Assembly: GCF_014779655.1 (NCBI RefSeq) | Contig: NZ_JACXYX010000019.1 | Span: forward strand, 1 to 64,000 | Origin: Nocardioides ganghwensis | Lineage (GTDB): Bacteria > Actinomycetota > Actinomycetes > Propionibacteriales > Nocardioidaceae | Direction of reading: 5' to 3' | Length of the DNA: 64,000 nucleotides | In this document: positions 1-8,413 of the stretch, one piece after another | Position numbering within the stretch: the first letter of the stretch is position 1 | Layout of the letters: each line of letters opens with the position of its first letter | Notes under the pieces: generated by a model | What the model was told of the DNA's origin: nothing | Database searches by the model: none | The model's input: only the letters and a program-made list of their open reading frames with translations | Made by a program: the position numbers and the translations under genes

Positions 1-233
1 GCCGCCAGCCCCCGCTGCGAGACATCCAGGATCCGCCTGACCCGACGCACCAGCCCCGGCACCTGCCCGGCGAACGGCCCCATCCACCACCACTCCCGCT
101 CCGCCTCGGACCAGTTCACCATCGCATACCGCACCGGCCCACCCACCGGCCCACCCACCGGCCCACCCACCGGCCCACCCACCAGCCCATCCACCGGCCC
201 ATCCACCGGCTCGTCCCCGTTCGTGTCGCTCAC
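1..233 (-). CDS. Partial HTH-type regulator, N-terminal end
   Basis: A reading frame opens with GTG at 233 and runs off the left edge, so only about 77 residues are visible. The first 35 residues are mostly a PVGG/PVDG repeat encoded by a 12-base tandem repeat. A conserved-looking stretch follows (NWSEAEREWWW, then VRRVRRILDVSQRGLAA) that resembles the first helices of a Cro/XRE-type helix-turn-helix. The DNA-binding role is inferred from that short stretch alone. The repeat-bearing N-terminus is probably disordered and variable in length between strains. An ATG inside the frame, in RYAM after the repeat, is an alternative start that would drop the repeat from the protein. Confidence 0.55.
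   Translation of the reverse strand, partial: MSDTNGDEPVDGPVDGLVGGPVGGPVGGPVGGPVRYAMVNWSEAEREWWWMGPFAGQVPGLVRRVRRILDVSQRGLA
134..210. repeat. 12-base tandem repeat (about 6 units)
   Basis: Unit CCGGCCCACCCA; four perfect copies are followed by two diverged ones. On the minus strand the period keeps frame and encodes PVGG/PVDG at the N-terminus of the truncated HTH gene. Length change by slippage would add or remove four residues without a frameshift. Confidence 0.85.
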
Positions 234-439
234 GCCCACTCGCCCTCTCGATCCCCGGCCCCCGCCCGTCGCGGCGCCTCGTACCCCCATCCCACGCCCC
301 ACGACCGACACCCCGCACCCGCTCATCCACAACCACCCCATACACGCCCCCACCCCGGCACCTGTGGACACTTCACGGCCCACGCCACCCGCCCACACGC
401 CCACACCCCCACACGCGCGCACGCCGACCCACCGCCACC

Positions 440-474
440 CTTGCCCGTGAGTCCCCCACAGACTCACCGGCAAG
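440..474. repeat. Palindromic repeat element, copy 1
   Basis: Arms CTTGCCCGTGAGTC (440-453) and GACTCACCGGCAAG (461-474) are inverted repeats with one mismatch around a 7-base centre. Copies 2-5 at 504, 8562, 8620 and 8691 share the TGAGTC...GACTCA core and parts of the CTTGCC/GGCAAG flank. Confidence 0.75.
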
Positions 475-503
475 CGCACACGACCCCAGACACGCGCAGC
501 CCC

Positions 504-530
504 TGAGTCCCCCAGGGACTCACGGGCAAG
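504..530. repeat. Palindromic repeat element, copy 2
   Basis: TGAGTCCC, a 3-base centre, then GGGACTCA (504-522), followed by CGGGCAAG, the same right flank as in other copies. It lies about 30 bases beyond the stop of the minus-strand SRPBCC gene and could form a hairpin in its 3' transcript. Confidence 0.75.
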
Positions 531-557
531 GGAGCGTCACGGGCAAGGGAGCGTCAC
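524..557. repeat. 17-base tandem duplication over a stop codon
   Basis: GGGCAAGGGAGCGTCAC occurs twice in a row (524-540, 541-557). The right copy contains the TGA stop of the minus-strand SRPBCC gene (554-556), so the duplication copied the gene's terminal bases outward next to the palindromic element. Confidence 0.85.
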
Positions 558-1024
558 GGGCGCCGGCCAGCCGACCGCTCGGCCTCCTGCTTGAGCGCAG
601 CGAGTCCCTTGTCGAAGTCGGCACCGATCGCCTTGTCGAAGAAGAGCCTGCCTGCGAGGGACATGATCGCGCTGCGTGAGCCGGCCATCGTCCAGGTCAC
701 CTCGGTGTCGTCCCCGACCGTGGCGAGGGTGAAGGTCGTGACGTTGGTGGCCTTGAAGGGCTTCAGGAACTCGAGGTCGACCACGACGGCGGCGGGTGTC
801 GAGGCGGTGATCCGCATCTCGCCCTCGCCGGCCTTCCTGTTGCCCGACCAGCGGTACGTCGACCCGACACCGTGGTCGGGGCCTGAGTACTCACGTCGGA
901 GGTCGGGGTCCAGGCCCTCCCACGGCGACCACTTCTGCCACTCCCGGAAGTCGTCGATGAGCCCGTGCACCGCTGCTGCGTCCGCGTGGACGCGGGTGCT
1001 GCGCGAGAGCGAGAAGTCGGCCAT
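554..1024 (-). CDS. SRPBCC family (START-like) protein
   Basis: 156 residues with an SRPBCC/polyketide-cyclase-like pattern: MADFSLSRSTRVHADAAAVH (first strand and helix), WSPWEGLDP after the second helix, then alternating strands and a C-terminal amphipathic helix (FDKGLAALKQEAE). The family has a deep hydrophobic pocket that holds lipids or other hydrophobic ligands; no enzyme activity can be assigned. The start at 1024 is chosen because the fold begins there; the longer open frame to 1486 is the shadow of the upstream gene. It lies 10 bases after the BNR-repeat gene on the same strand, so they are probably co-transcribed. Confidence 0.85.
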   Translation of the reverse strand: MADFSLSRSTRVHADAAAVHGLIDDFREWQKWSPWEGLDPDLRREYSGPDHGVGSTYRWSGNRKAGEGEMRITASTPAAVVVDLEFLKPFKATNVTTFTLATVGDDTEVTWTMAGSRSAIMSLAGRLFFDKAIGADFDKGLAALKQEAERSAGRRP

Positions 1025-1034
1025 GTGCGCGACG

Positions 1035-2135
1035 CTAGACCTTGGCCGCCCGGACGACGAGCACGTCGGGAAGGTCCTTGTGGATCTCACGCCAGGTCGC
1101 CCCCTCGTCCGGGGATGCCCAGACGCCGCCGTTGCGGCCACCGAAGTACAGGCCGGCCTCGTCGTGGTCGTCGGCGCACATCGCGTCGCGCATGACCGCG
1201 GTGTAGTAGCCGTCCGGGAGGACCCCCTCGCCCAGCGGCTCCCAGGAGGACCCCGCGTCGGTCGTGCGGTACACCCGGGCCTTGCCGTCCACGGGCCACC
1301 GGGCCTCGGCGCCGGTGATGGGGAAGTTGTACGCCGTGTCGGCGCGGTGCGGGTGGGCCACCATGGCGAACCCGAACTCCGTCGGGAGGCCGGGGGCGAT
1401 GTCCTGCCACGATGCGCCGCCGTCGTCGGAGCGGTAGACCCCGCCGTGGTTCTGCAGGTAGAGGCGCTCGGGATCGACGGCGTCACGGGCGACCTTGTGC
1501 ACGCACTGGCCGAACTCGGGGTAGTTGCGCTCCCCGGGGAAGAACTCGGCCTTCACGCCGGTGTTCGACGGCGACCAGCTCTCGCCGCCGTCGCTCGTGA
1601 CGTAGACACCGCCGGTCGAGAGCGCAGCGAGCACCCGCGAGGGGTCTGACGGATGGGGCAGGATCGTGTGGAACGCCTGGCCGCCGAAGCCCTCGTTCCA
1701 CTCCGGGCGGTGCGGGTGGTCCCAGAGCCCTCGCACGAGCGAGAAGGTCTCGCCCCTGTCGGTCGAGCGGAAGACCGCGCCGGGCTCGGTCCCGGCCCAC
1801 ACGACGTCGCTGCCGCCGTCGTCGGAGAGCCCGGGCTGGAGCTGCCAGACCCGGGCGAGCGTGGCGCCGGTGTCCTCGGGGAAGCGGAGGGCTCCGTTGG
1901 GCGTCTCGTCCCACGAGGCGCCGAGGTCGTCGGAGCGCCAGACCTGCGGACCGAGCCAGCTCGACGACGCGCCGGCGAGCAGGCGAGGAGTCGAACCCCG
2001 GGTGTCGATCATGACGGAGTAGACCTCCTCCATCGGGAAGTGCGGCCCCGTCCACTCCCACGACGACCGGGCCTCGTCGGAGGTCCCGAGCCACATGCCC
2101 TTGCGGGTTCCGACCATGAGCAGAGTGCGCGACAT
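1035..2135 (-). CDS. BNR/sialidase-type beta-propeller protein
   Basis: 366 residues with repeated Asp-box motifs: SDDLGASWDE, STDRGETFS, SDGGESWS, SDDGGASWQD, TTDAGSSWEP and SPDEGATWRE, about 45-60 residues apart. This is the signature of sialidase/VPS10-type propellers. No signal peptide is seen (MSRTLLMVGTRKGMWLG), so it is probably cytoplasmic. In actinobacteria such proteins are usually annotated as exo-alpha-sialidase or glycosyl hydrolase without proof; the sialidase Arg triad and Tyr were not identified, so enzyme activity is doubtful. It is divergent from the PadR gene with 61 bases between. Confidence 0.8.
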   Translation of the reverse strand: MSRTLLMVGTRKGMWLGTSDEARSSWEWTGPHFPMEEVYSVMIDTRGSTPRLLAGASSSWLGPQVWRSDDLGASWDETPNGALRFPEDTGATLARVWQLQPGLSDDGGSDVVWAGTEPGAVFRSTDRGETFSLVRGLWDHPHRPEWNEGFGGQAFHTILPHPSDPSRVLAALSTGGVYVTSDGGESWSPSNTGVKAEFFPGERNYPEFGQCVHKVARDAVDPERLYLQNHGGVYRSDDGGASWQDIAPGLPTEFGFAMVAHPHRADTAYNFPITGAEARWPVDGKARVYRTTDAGSSWEPLGEGVLPDGYYTAVMRDAMCADDHDEAGLYFGGRNGGVWASPDEGATWREIHKDLPDVLVVRAAKV

Positions 2136-2165
2136 CGGGCCTCCCGGCGCTGGAGAGCGAGACTA

Positions 2166-2178
2166 TTCCGATTAGGAA
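2166..2178. promoter_or_regulatory. Inverted repeat, candidate PadR operator
   Basis: TTCC-GATTA-GGAA lies in the 61-base divergent spacer, about 20 bases before the padR start. PadR regulators often bind short inverted repeats at their own promoter. Only one short site is seen, so this is weak. Confidence 0.35.
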
Positions 2179-2196
2179 CACTACTCTCGGTCCGAG

Positions 2197-2814
2197 ATGA
2201 GTCAAGACATCCCGGTCACCGGCTACGCGATCCTCGGCCTCCTCACCTTCGGCGACGAGCTGACGGGGTACGAGATCAAGCAGCGCGCCGACGTCACGCT
2301 CCGCTTCTACTGGGTGTCGCCCGCGATGAGCCAGATCTACACCGAGCTGCGCCGCCTCGCCGACCACGGGCTGGTGCGTGCCGACTCCCGCGCCGACGGC
2401 GGACGGGACGTCACGACGTACGCCATCACCGCGGCCGGCGAGGACGCCCTGCGGAGCTGGATGGACGAGACCCCGGCGGGCTTCCCGGTCCTCAAGCACA
2501 CCGTCCTGCTCCGCCTGCTGGTCGGACACGCGACCGAGCCGCAGCAGTCACGGCGGATGCTGCACGACTACCTCATCGAGCTCGACCAGGCCCTCCACGA
2601 CCTCAGCGAGGTCCGCGAGTCGCTGCGCGGCGCGGACGGGCACGGCCAGCCGTTCCGGTTCCCCTCGCTGGTCGCGGACTGGGGGTTGGACCACTTCGCC
2701 GCCGAAGCACGGCACGCCCGCCGCGCACTGGAGAGCCTCGCCGAAACCGACAGCGAGACCGACAGCGAGACCGACAGCGAGACCGGCGGCGGGGGCGGAC
2801 GCGCGGCTGAATAG
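2197..2814 (+). CDS. PadR family transcriptional regulator
   Basis: 205 residues. The N-terminal winged helix is typical of PadR: TGYAILGLLTFGDELTGYEIKQ, then SPAMSQIYTELRRLADHGLV and a wing (GRDVTTYAITAAGEDAL). It is followed by a helical Vir_act_alpha_C-like dimerisation domain (about 90-180). The tail has a TDSE repeat (12-base period at 2747-2786). PadR proteins repress exporters and catabolic genes in response to small molecules. The EamA exporter starts 9 bases downstream and is the likely target; the divergent SRPBCC/BNR pair may share the operator. Confidence 0.9.
   Translation: MSQDIPVTGYAILGLLTFGDELTGYEIKQRADVTLRFYWVSPAMSQIYTELRRLADHGLVRADSRADGGRDVTTYAITAAGEDALRSWMDETPAGFPVLKHTVLLRLLVGHATEPQQSRRMLHDYLIELDQALHDLSEVRESLRGADGHGQPFRFPSLVADWGLDHFAAEARHARRALESLAETDSETDSETDSETGGGGGRAAE
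2747..2786 (+). repeat. 12-base tandem repeat in padR C-terminus
   Basis: Unit ACCGACAGCGAG, three copies plus a partial one, encodes TDSETDSETDSET. It keeps frame and sits in the presumably disordered acidic tail. Confidence 0.85.
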
Positions 2815-2823
2815 GCTGAGGCG

Positions 2824-3735
2824 GTGACCACGCGAGCCAACCGGGACGTGCTCGGACCCGTCGGCCTGGTCCTCGTCGGCATCCTCTCGGTCCAGGTCGG
2901 TGCCGCGATCGCCAAGGGGCTCTTCGGCGAGATCTCGCCCACCGCGATGGTCTGGCTGCGACTGGCCACCAGTGCCCTCGTGCTGGCTGCCGTCGTCCGG
3001 CCGCGCCTGCGGGGCCGGACCCGTCACGACTGGCTGGTCGTCCTCGGCTTCGGAGCCAGTCTGGCCACGATGAACTGGGCCATCTACCAGTCCTTCTCCC
3101 GCATCCCGCTCGGCATCGCGGTCACCATCGAGTTCATCGGCCCCCTCGCGCTGGCCGTCCTGGGCTCGCGACGCGCCCGCGACCTGGTCTGGGTGGTGCT
3201 GGCGGGCGTCGGCGTCGCGCTCCTCGGTCTCCAGCGCACCGGTCTCGATCCCGTCGGCGTCCTGTACGCCCTGCTGGCCGGTGCGGCCTGGGCGGCGTAC
3301 ATCCTGCTCAGCGCGAGCACCGGGCGCCGCTGGGAGGGGTTCGACGGGCTCGCGGTGGCGAGCATCGTCGCCGCGTTCGCGATGACGACGCCGGCACTGC
3401 TGAGCGCGGGTACGTCGCTGTGGGACGGCCGCATCCTCCTCATCGGTGCACTCGTCGGCCTGCTCAGCTCGGTCATCCCCTACAGCTGCGAGCTCGTCGC
3501 ACTGCGCAGTCTGCGGCCCGCTGTCTTCGGGATCCTGATGAGCCTCGAGCCCGCCGCGGCGGCGCTGGCCGCCATCGTCGTGCTGCAGGAACACCTCTCA
3601 CCGGTGCAGTGGCTGGCCATCGCGTGCGTGGTCGCGGCCTCGATCGGAGCGACCCGGTCCGGCTCCGCCCCCGGCGAGCCGCCCGGCCGTCACGACGAGG
3701 ACCGTTCGGCCGCACCCGGCACACTGGCGACATGA
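2824..3735 (+). CDS. EamA/RhtA family inner membrane exporter
   Basis: 303 residues with ten predicted hydrophobic segments in two EamA halves; segments such as GPVGLVLVGILSVQVGAAIA, FIGPLALAVLG and VFGILMSLEPAAAALAAIVV match RhtA-type DMT permeases that export amino acids such as threonine and homoserine. The substrate here is unknown. The start is GTG, 9 bases after padR. The stop overlaps the ATG of the next gene (ATGA), so padR, the exporter and the dehydrogenase are probably one transcript. The C-terminal tail after residue 275 is polar and variable. Confidence 0.88.
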   Translation: MTTRANRDVLGPVGLVLVGILSVQVGAAIAKGLFGEISPTAMVWLRLATSALVLAAVVRPRLRGRTRHDWLVVLGFGASLATMNWAIYQSFSRIPLGIAVTIEFIGPLALAVLGSRRARDLVWVVLAGVGVALLGLQRTGLDPVGVLYALLAGAAWAAYILLSASTGRRWEGFDGLAVASIVAAFAMTTPALLSAGTSLWDGRILLIGALVGLLSSVIPYSCELVALRSLRPAVFGILMSLEPAAAALAAIVVLQEHLSPVQWLAIACVVAASIGATRSGSAPGEPPGRHDEDRSAAPGTLAT

Positions 3736-4907
3736 CCGACGGGGAGACGAGCAGGGTCGACGTGAGATCGCGCCTGGTCCTCGGGTCGCTGGCCCTGGCG
3801 CTCGCCGTCTCCGGCTGCGCGGGCGACACCGCCGAGCCGATCCCGCGCGTGACCCAGCCGACCGACGTGCCCAGCCAGCCCACGCCCAGCGAGCCCACGA
3901 GCGAGCCGACCGACACCGGCGACGCGAACGGCGGCAACCGCGACCCGGAGGCGGTCGGCACGCTGGTCGAGGGCCTCGAGGTGCCGTGGGGCGTCGACTT
4001 CCTCCCCGACGGCTCCGCCGTGGTCACCGAACGCATCTCCGGGCGCGTCCTGAACATCACCGCGGACGGCCGGGTGGGCCGCCTCGGCACGGTCGACACC
4101 GCGGTCGCGCAGGGCGAGGCGGGCCTGCTCGGCGTCGCCGTGTCCCCTGACTTCGAGACGGACCGGACGGTGTTCCTCTACCTCACCACCGACACCGACA
4201 ACCGCGTCGTGAGGGCCCGGCTCGAGGGCTCATCGCTCGGCTCGACCAGCGTCGTCCTCGACGGCATCCCGGCGGGCTTCATCCACGACGGCGGGCGCAT
4301 CGCGTTCGGGCCGGACGGCCACCTGTACGTGACCACGGGCGAGACGGGCGACCCCGAGCTGGCCCAGGACCCCGACAGCCTGGCCGGGAAGATCCTCCGG
4401 ATCACCGCGGACGGGGAGCCCGCTCCCGGCAACCCCGACCCCGACTCGCCCGTCTGGTCGCTCGGCCACCGCAACGTCCAGGGCCTCGCCTGGGACGACG
4501 AGGACCGGCTCTGGGCCTCCGAGTTCGGCGCCTCCGAGTGGGACGAGCTCAACCTCATCGAGAAGGGCGGCAACTACGGATGGCCCCGCGTCGAGGGCAC
4601 GGGCGGCGGACAGGGGCTCATCGACCCCCAGGTGGTCTGGCCGGTGGAGCAGGCCTCGCCGAGCGGGCTGGCGTACGTCGACGGGCACCTCTGGATGGCG
4701 GGGCTCCGCGGCCAGCGGCTGTGGCGGATCCGGGTGTCGGCCGCCGGCAAGGCGTCCCAGCCGAAGGCGTACTTCACCGAGGACTACGGCCGGTTGCGCA
4801 CCGTGGCCACGGCCCCCGACGGGCTGCTCTGGCTCACCACCTCGAACCGCGACGGCCGCGGCACCCCCGCTCCCGCGGACGACCGGATCATCCAGGTCCG
4901 ACCGTGA
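3732..4907 (+). CDS. PQQ-dependent sugar (glucose/sorbosone) dehydrogenase lipoprotein
   Basis: 391 residues. Lipoprotein signal with lipobox LAVSGC (Cys29), then a Pro/Thr/Ser linker (about 35-65), then a six-bladed propeller of the GSDH family: LEVPWGVDFLPDGSAVVTER, EGGLLGVAVSPDF-like EAGLLGVAVSPDF, a GLAWD blade and EFGASEWDELNLIEKGGNYG. Soluble members oxidise aldose C1 or L-sorbosone with PQQ, outside the membrane in this case. The ATG at 3732 overlaps the exporter stop and gives an N-terminus with a proper signal; upstream in-frame sequence is a shadow. It converges on the ECF S-component gene with a 20-base overlap. Confidence 0.88.
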   Translation: MTDGETSRVDVRSRLVLGSLALALAVSGCAGDTAEPIPRVTQPTDVPSQPTPSEPTSEPTDTGDANGGNRDPEAVGTLVEGLEVPWGVDFLPDGSAVVTERISGRVLNITADGRVGRLGTVDTAVAQGEAGLLGVAVSPDFETDRTVFLYLTTDTDNRVVRARLEGSSLGSTSVVLDGIPAGFIHDGGRIAFGPDGHLYVTTGETGDPELAQDPDSLAGKILRITADGEPAPGNPDPDSPVWSLGHRNVQGLAWDDEDRLWASEFGASEWDELNLIEKGGNYGWPRVEGTGGGQGLIDPQVVWPVEQASPSGLAYVDGHLWMAGLRGQRLWRIRVSAAGKASQPKAYFTEDYGRLRTVATAPDGLLWLTTSNRDGRGTPAPADDRIIQVRP

Positions 4908-5700
4908 CCGGTGAGCCGGGGCGTACGACCGCGCGCCGGGCCGCACGGCGCAGGGTCGTGAGGATCGCCGGGCCGAGGACCACGATCGCGACGGCGGTCG
5001 TGATCGCGCGGCCGGTGTCCCAGCCACCGGTCGAGGTCAGCAGGGTGTAGACGAGGAAGCGGTGCGCGTTCTCGAGCACCGGCGCACCAGCGACGTACGC
5101 CAGCGAGCCCTCGTGCCCGGGCACCACGATGCCGAGGGCGAACGGCCAGGAGCTGAGGTTCATCAGCAGGCCGTAGAGGTAGGAGGCGACGACCGCGTAC
5201 GCGGCCAGTATCGCGATCTCGGCACGGCCGCCGACCCGGCGAGGAAGCAGGCCCGCACCCATCCCCACCCACGCCGCGCAGATCATCTGGAAGGGCAGCC
5301 ACGGTCCGACCCCCGCCGTGAGCAGGGCCGAGGCGAACAGAGACGTGCAGCCCAGCACGAAGCCGAACCCTGCCCCGAAGACGCGGCCCCCGAGGATCAG
5401 CAGGAAGAACACCAGCTCGATGCCGGCCGTGCCCGCGCCGAGGCCGCGCATCACCGCATTGATCGCGGAAAGCACACCGAGGACCGCCAGGACCCGGGAG
5501 TCCATGCCCCCCTCCCCCATCTCGGCGAGGACGACGACCATCACGAGCGGCAGCAGGGCGAGGAAGACGAAGGGGGGCTCCACGCGCTGGCCCGGCTGCG
5601 CCTCGAGCAGCAGCGGCCAGCACAGCATCATCAGCCCGGCCAGCGAGGCCAGGGCGAGCACCGCGGCGGTGCGCGGCCCGACGGGGAGGGCGGGGTTCAC
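4888..5700 (-). CDS. ECF transporter S component (predicted cobalamin-specific)
   Basis: 270 residues with about six hydrophobic segments, including a long first helix (AAVLALASLAGLMMLCWPLLL), FLLILGGRVFGAGFGFVLG and WLPFQMICAAWVGMGAGLLP. This helix order and the GxxxG-rich third and fourth segments fit the ECF-transporter substrate-capture (EcfS) fold. The substrate is inferred from the operon: it is the last gene behind a cobalamin riboswitch. The start is GTG at 5700 and overlaps the ATPase stop by 4 bases (GTGA). EcfS proteins bind their vitamin in the membrane and topple to deliver it when driven by the EcfA/EcfT module encoded upstream. The 3' end overlaps the convergent dehydrogenase gene. 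Confidence 0.8.
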   Translation of the reverse strand: MNPALPVGPRTAAVLALASLAGLMMLCWPLLLEAQPGQRVEPPFVFLALLPLVMVVVLAEMGEGGMDSRVLAVLGVLSAINAVMRGLGAGTAGIELVFFLLILGGRVFGAGFGFVLGCTSLFASALLTAGVGPWLPFQMICAAWVGMGAGLLPRRVGGRAEIAILAAYAVVASYLYGLLMNLSSWPFALGIVVPGHEGSLAYVAGAPVLENAHRFLVYTLLTSTGGWDTGRAITTAVAIVVLGPAILTTLRRAARRAVVRPGSPVTVGPG

Positions 5701-7304
5701 CGGGCGACCCCTCCCATGGCCGCAGCGACTTCCTCGACGACCAGCCAGGGCGCGCCGAGGACCTTGGTGACCTGCGGCGCGAAGGACGGCGACTCGGCGA
5801 GCACGCGACGCGGAGGTCCACTGGAGACGACCTCTCCCTCGGCCATCACCACGACCTCGTCCGCGACGTGCGCGGCGAACTCCACGTCGTGCGTGGCGAG
5901 CAGGACCGCGTGGTCGTCCGCCGCGAGGTCGGCGACGATCCGGGCGAGCTCGGCCTTGCCGGCGTAGTCCAGTCCGCGGGTCGGCTCGTCGAGGAGCACC
6001 ACGGGGGGCCGCGCCGTGAGCACGACGGAGAGCGCGAGCGCCAGGCGCTGGCCCTCGGAGAGGTCGCGCGGGTGGACCGCGTCCTCGATGCCCGGAGCGA
6101 GCCGGTCGAGGAGGTCCCGGCAGGTGCCGGGTGCCGCCTCCGCGCCGAGGTCGGCCGCGGCGCACTCGTCGGCGACCGTCTCGAGGTAGAGCAGGTCCGC
6201 GGCGGTCTGCGGGACCAGCCCGACGTGCGTACGCCGCTGGGCGGGCGCGAGCTCCGCGGGGTCGCTCCCCGCGACGTCGATCGAGCCGGAGCGTCGCCGC
6301 CCGGATCCCTGGAGCGCCCAGATCAGGCTGGACTTGCCCGAACCGTTGCGGCCCATCAGCACGGTGGTGCGACCGGACGACAGGGTCAGGTCGACGTCCC
6401 GGACGGCGACGTGGCGACCATGCACGACGGTGACGCCGCGGGCCACGACCAGCGGTTCCGCCGCGGGCGCCGCAACCCGATCGTGGACAGCGGGGTCGCG
6501 GGCGGACAGCTCCGGGAGCGTACGCGCGTGCCGGCGGGCGTCGCGCACCGTGAGCGGGAGGGGCTGCCACCCGGCGAGCCGCCCGAGCTCGACCAGCGGC
6601 GGCGCGACGGGTGAGTCGGTAAGGACCGCGCGCGGATCGCCGACGCGGACACCGCCGTCGCCCGTGACGAGGCAGATCCGGTCGGCGAAGGGCACGACCC
6701 GCTCGAGCCGGTGCTCGGCCAGCAGGACGGTCAGGCCCAGGTCGTGCACGAGGCGCGTGATCGTCGCGAGGACGTCCTCCGCGGCCGTCGGGTCGAGCGC
6801 GGAGGTCGGCTCGTCGAGGACGAGCACCCGCGGGTGGGTGGTGAGCACCGCCCCGATCGCCACCCGCTGCTGCTGGCCGCCGGAGAGCGTACGCAGGTCC
6901 CGCGCACGCAGGTCGGCGATGCCGAGCAGGTCGAGGGTCTCCTCCACGCGGCGGCGCATCGTCTCGGGGGCGGTGCCGAGCTGCTCCATCCCGTAGGCGA
7001 GCTCCTCCTCGACGGTGTCGGCGACGAACCCCGCCAGTGGGTCCTGGCCGACGAAGCCGACGAGGTGGGCGCGCTCGCGAGGCGGCTGCTCCACGATGCT
7101 CTGCCCCTCGAGCAGCACGTCACCGGTCAGCACGCCGCCGGTGAAGCGGGGCACCAGCCCGGTCACCACGCCGAGGAGGGTCGACTTGCCCACGCCCGTA
7201 CGGCCGGACACGAGCACCAGCTCGCCCTCGTCGAGGGTGAGGTCGACCCCGCTGAGCACGACCTCCTGGTCGTAGTGGAAGCCGATCCCGCGCAGCTCGA
7301 TCAT
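5697..7304 (-). CDS. ECF transporter fused double ATPase (EcfA-EcfA')
   Basis: 535 residues with two ABC ATPase domains in one chain. The first half has Walker A GRTGVGKST, signature LSGGQQQR and Walker B VLVLDEPTSALDP. The second half (from about residue 290) has Walker A GRNGSGKSS, a degenerate signature LSEGQ and Walker B VVLLDEPTRGLD. It would energise import by coupling to EcfT and the S component. Fusion of the two EcfA units is common in actinobacteria. The ATG at 7304 overlaps the ecfT stop by 4 bases; the far longer open frame to 8354 is the shadow of ecfT. Confidence 0.92.
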   Translation of the reverse strand: MIELRGIGFHYDQEVVLSGVDLTLDEGELVLVSGRTGVGKSTLLGVVTGLVPRFTGGVLTGDVLLEGQSIVEQPPRERAHLVGFVGQDPLAGFVADTVEEELAYGMEQLGTAPETMRRRVEETLDLLGIADLRARDLRTLSGGQQQRVAIGAVLTTHPRVLVLDEPTSALDPTAAEDVLATITRLVHDLGLTVLLAEHRLERVVPFADRICLVTGDGGVRVGDPRAVLTDSPVAPPLVELGRLAGWQPLPLTVRDARRHARTLPELSARDPAVHDRVAAPAAEPLVVARGVTVVHGRHVAVRDVDLTLSSGRTTVLMGRNGSGKSSLIWALQGSGRRRSGSIDVAGSDPAELAPAQRRTHVGLVPQTAADLLYLETVADECAAADLGAEAAPGTCRDLLDRLAPGIEDAVHPRDLSEGQRLALALSVVLTARPPVVLLDEPTRGLDYAGKAELARIVADLAADDHAVLLATHDVEFAAHVADEVVVMAEGEVVSSGPPRRVLAESPSFAPQVTKVLGAPWLVVEEVAAAMGGVAR

Positions 7305-8413
7305 GCGACCGCCTCCCGTCGGACCGGGGCGCTCGCCGGGACCGGCGTCGCCACCGCGGGAAGGATGCCGATCACGCCGACCAGCAGTGCCAGCGGCGAG
7401 AGGTAGGGAGCCACGTCCACGCCCGGGTAGGCGACGACGACCTGCGCGTGGGCGACGTACCAGCCCAGCACCGCCACGACCAGGCCGGTGCCTGCGGTGA
7501 CCAGCTCGGGTGCGCGCCACGGGTCGGGTCGGTAGCGGGTGCGCTGCACGCGACGTCCAGCGCTGACGAGGCCGAGCACCGCGACCACCACGCCCGCGCC
7601 CAGCATGGGCACGGCCAGCACCCGGGGCGCGGTGGGGTCGAGCCAGGCGTACGTGCCGACGCAGATGCCGGTGAGGGCCAGGAGGAGCAGCGACCCGGTC
7701 ACCCAGCGCTCTCGAGGGGACGCGCCGCCGGAGCGGCCGTAGCCGCGGGTGTCCATGCCTGCGGCGAGCGCCAGGGACCGCTCGAGCGCGTCCTCGAGGA
7801 CCGGCACGAGGAACCGTCGGAGCCGACCGACGCCCGTCGTGCTCCCGCCCCTGAGCGCCTGTGCGGCCCGTACGCGGCGGGCGCTGTCGGCCAGCTGCGG
7901 GAAGATCGTCACGGCCACCACCAGCGCGGTGCCGATCTCGTAGAGCGCCGGCGGGACCGAGGCGAGCAGTCGCTTGGGGTTGGCGAGGGAGTTGGCGGCA
8001 CCGACGCACAGGATGACCGCCGCGAGCCGCAGCCCGTCGTACAGGCCGGCCAGCAGCGCCTCGCTGGTGACCGGGCCGAGCAGCCGGACCCCGGCCGCCC
8101 ACGTGGGCAGGGGGATCTCGGGGAGGTCGAGGAGCACGTGGCCGACCTCCTGCCCGCCGAAGAGGATGCGGAACACCACCCGCAGCACGACGGTGAGCGC
8201 AGCGAGCAGGGCGTACAGGCGGAACGAGCGGCCGAACGGGTGACCGGACCGGCGAGCCATGACGACCAGCGTCACCGACCCCATCACCAGCACGAGCAGC
8301 AGCGGGTTGGTGGTCAGCGACGCAGCCGTGGCCAGGCCGACCGCCCAGGCCCACCAGGCCAGGGGGTGCAGGTCACGTGCCAGCCCGGGACGGGTCAGCG
8401 TCGAAGCCGTCAC
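7301..8413 (-). CDS. ECF transporter T component (EcfT/CbiQ family)
   Basis: 370 residues. Hydrophobic segments at the N-terminus (HPLAWWAWAVGLATAASLTTNPLLL) and then the CbiQ/EcfT core, with coupling helices of the ARRVRAAQALRGG and LERSLALAAGMDTRGYGR type, which contact the ATPases. Longer than typical EcfT (about 250-270) because of extra C-terminal membrane segments after residue 225. GTG start overlapping the stop of the anchored surface protein gene by 4 bases. Together with the ATPase and S component it forms a complete importer under a cobalamin riboswitch. Confidence 0.88.
   Translation of the reverse strand: MTASTLTRPGLARDLHPLAWWAWAVGLATAASLTTNPLLLVLVMGSVTLVVMARRSGHPFGRSFRLYALLAALTVVLRVVFRILFGGQEVGHVLLDLPEIPLPTWAAGVRLLGPVTSEALLAGLYDGLRLAAVILCVGAANSLANPKRLLASVPPALYEIGTALVVAVTIFPQLADSARRVRAAQALRGGSTTGVGRLRRFLVPVLEDALERSLALAAGMDTRGYGRSGGASPRERWVTGSLLLLALTGICVGTYAWLDPTAPRVLAVPMLGAGVVVAVLGLVSAGRRVQRTRYRPDPWRAPELVTAGTGLVVAVLGWYVAHAQVVVAYPGVDVAPYLSPLALLVGVIGILPAVATPVPASAPVRREAVA

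Larger units (their letters stand above)
234..553. other. 320-base intergenic region with palindromic repeats
   Basis: No convincing gene. The plus-strand open frame 223-450 is low-complexity Pro/Thr/His translation of C-rich DNA and is not supported. The right half holds two copies of a palindromic element and a 17-base tandem duplication that reaches into the end of the SRPBCC gene. The left half should contain the promoter of the HTH gene; no clear -10/-35 was seen. Confidence 0.6.

Noticed and set aside
223..450. Pro/Thr/His-rich open frame
   Set aside because: Low-complexity C-rich DNA with no ribosome site or homology.
591..1649. Plus-strand frame opposite the SRPBCC and BNR genes
   Set aside because: Shadow; the opposite strand encodes clear families.
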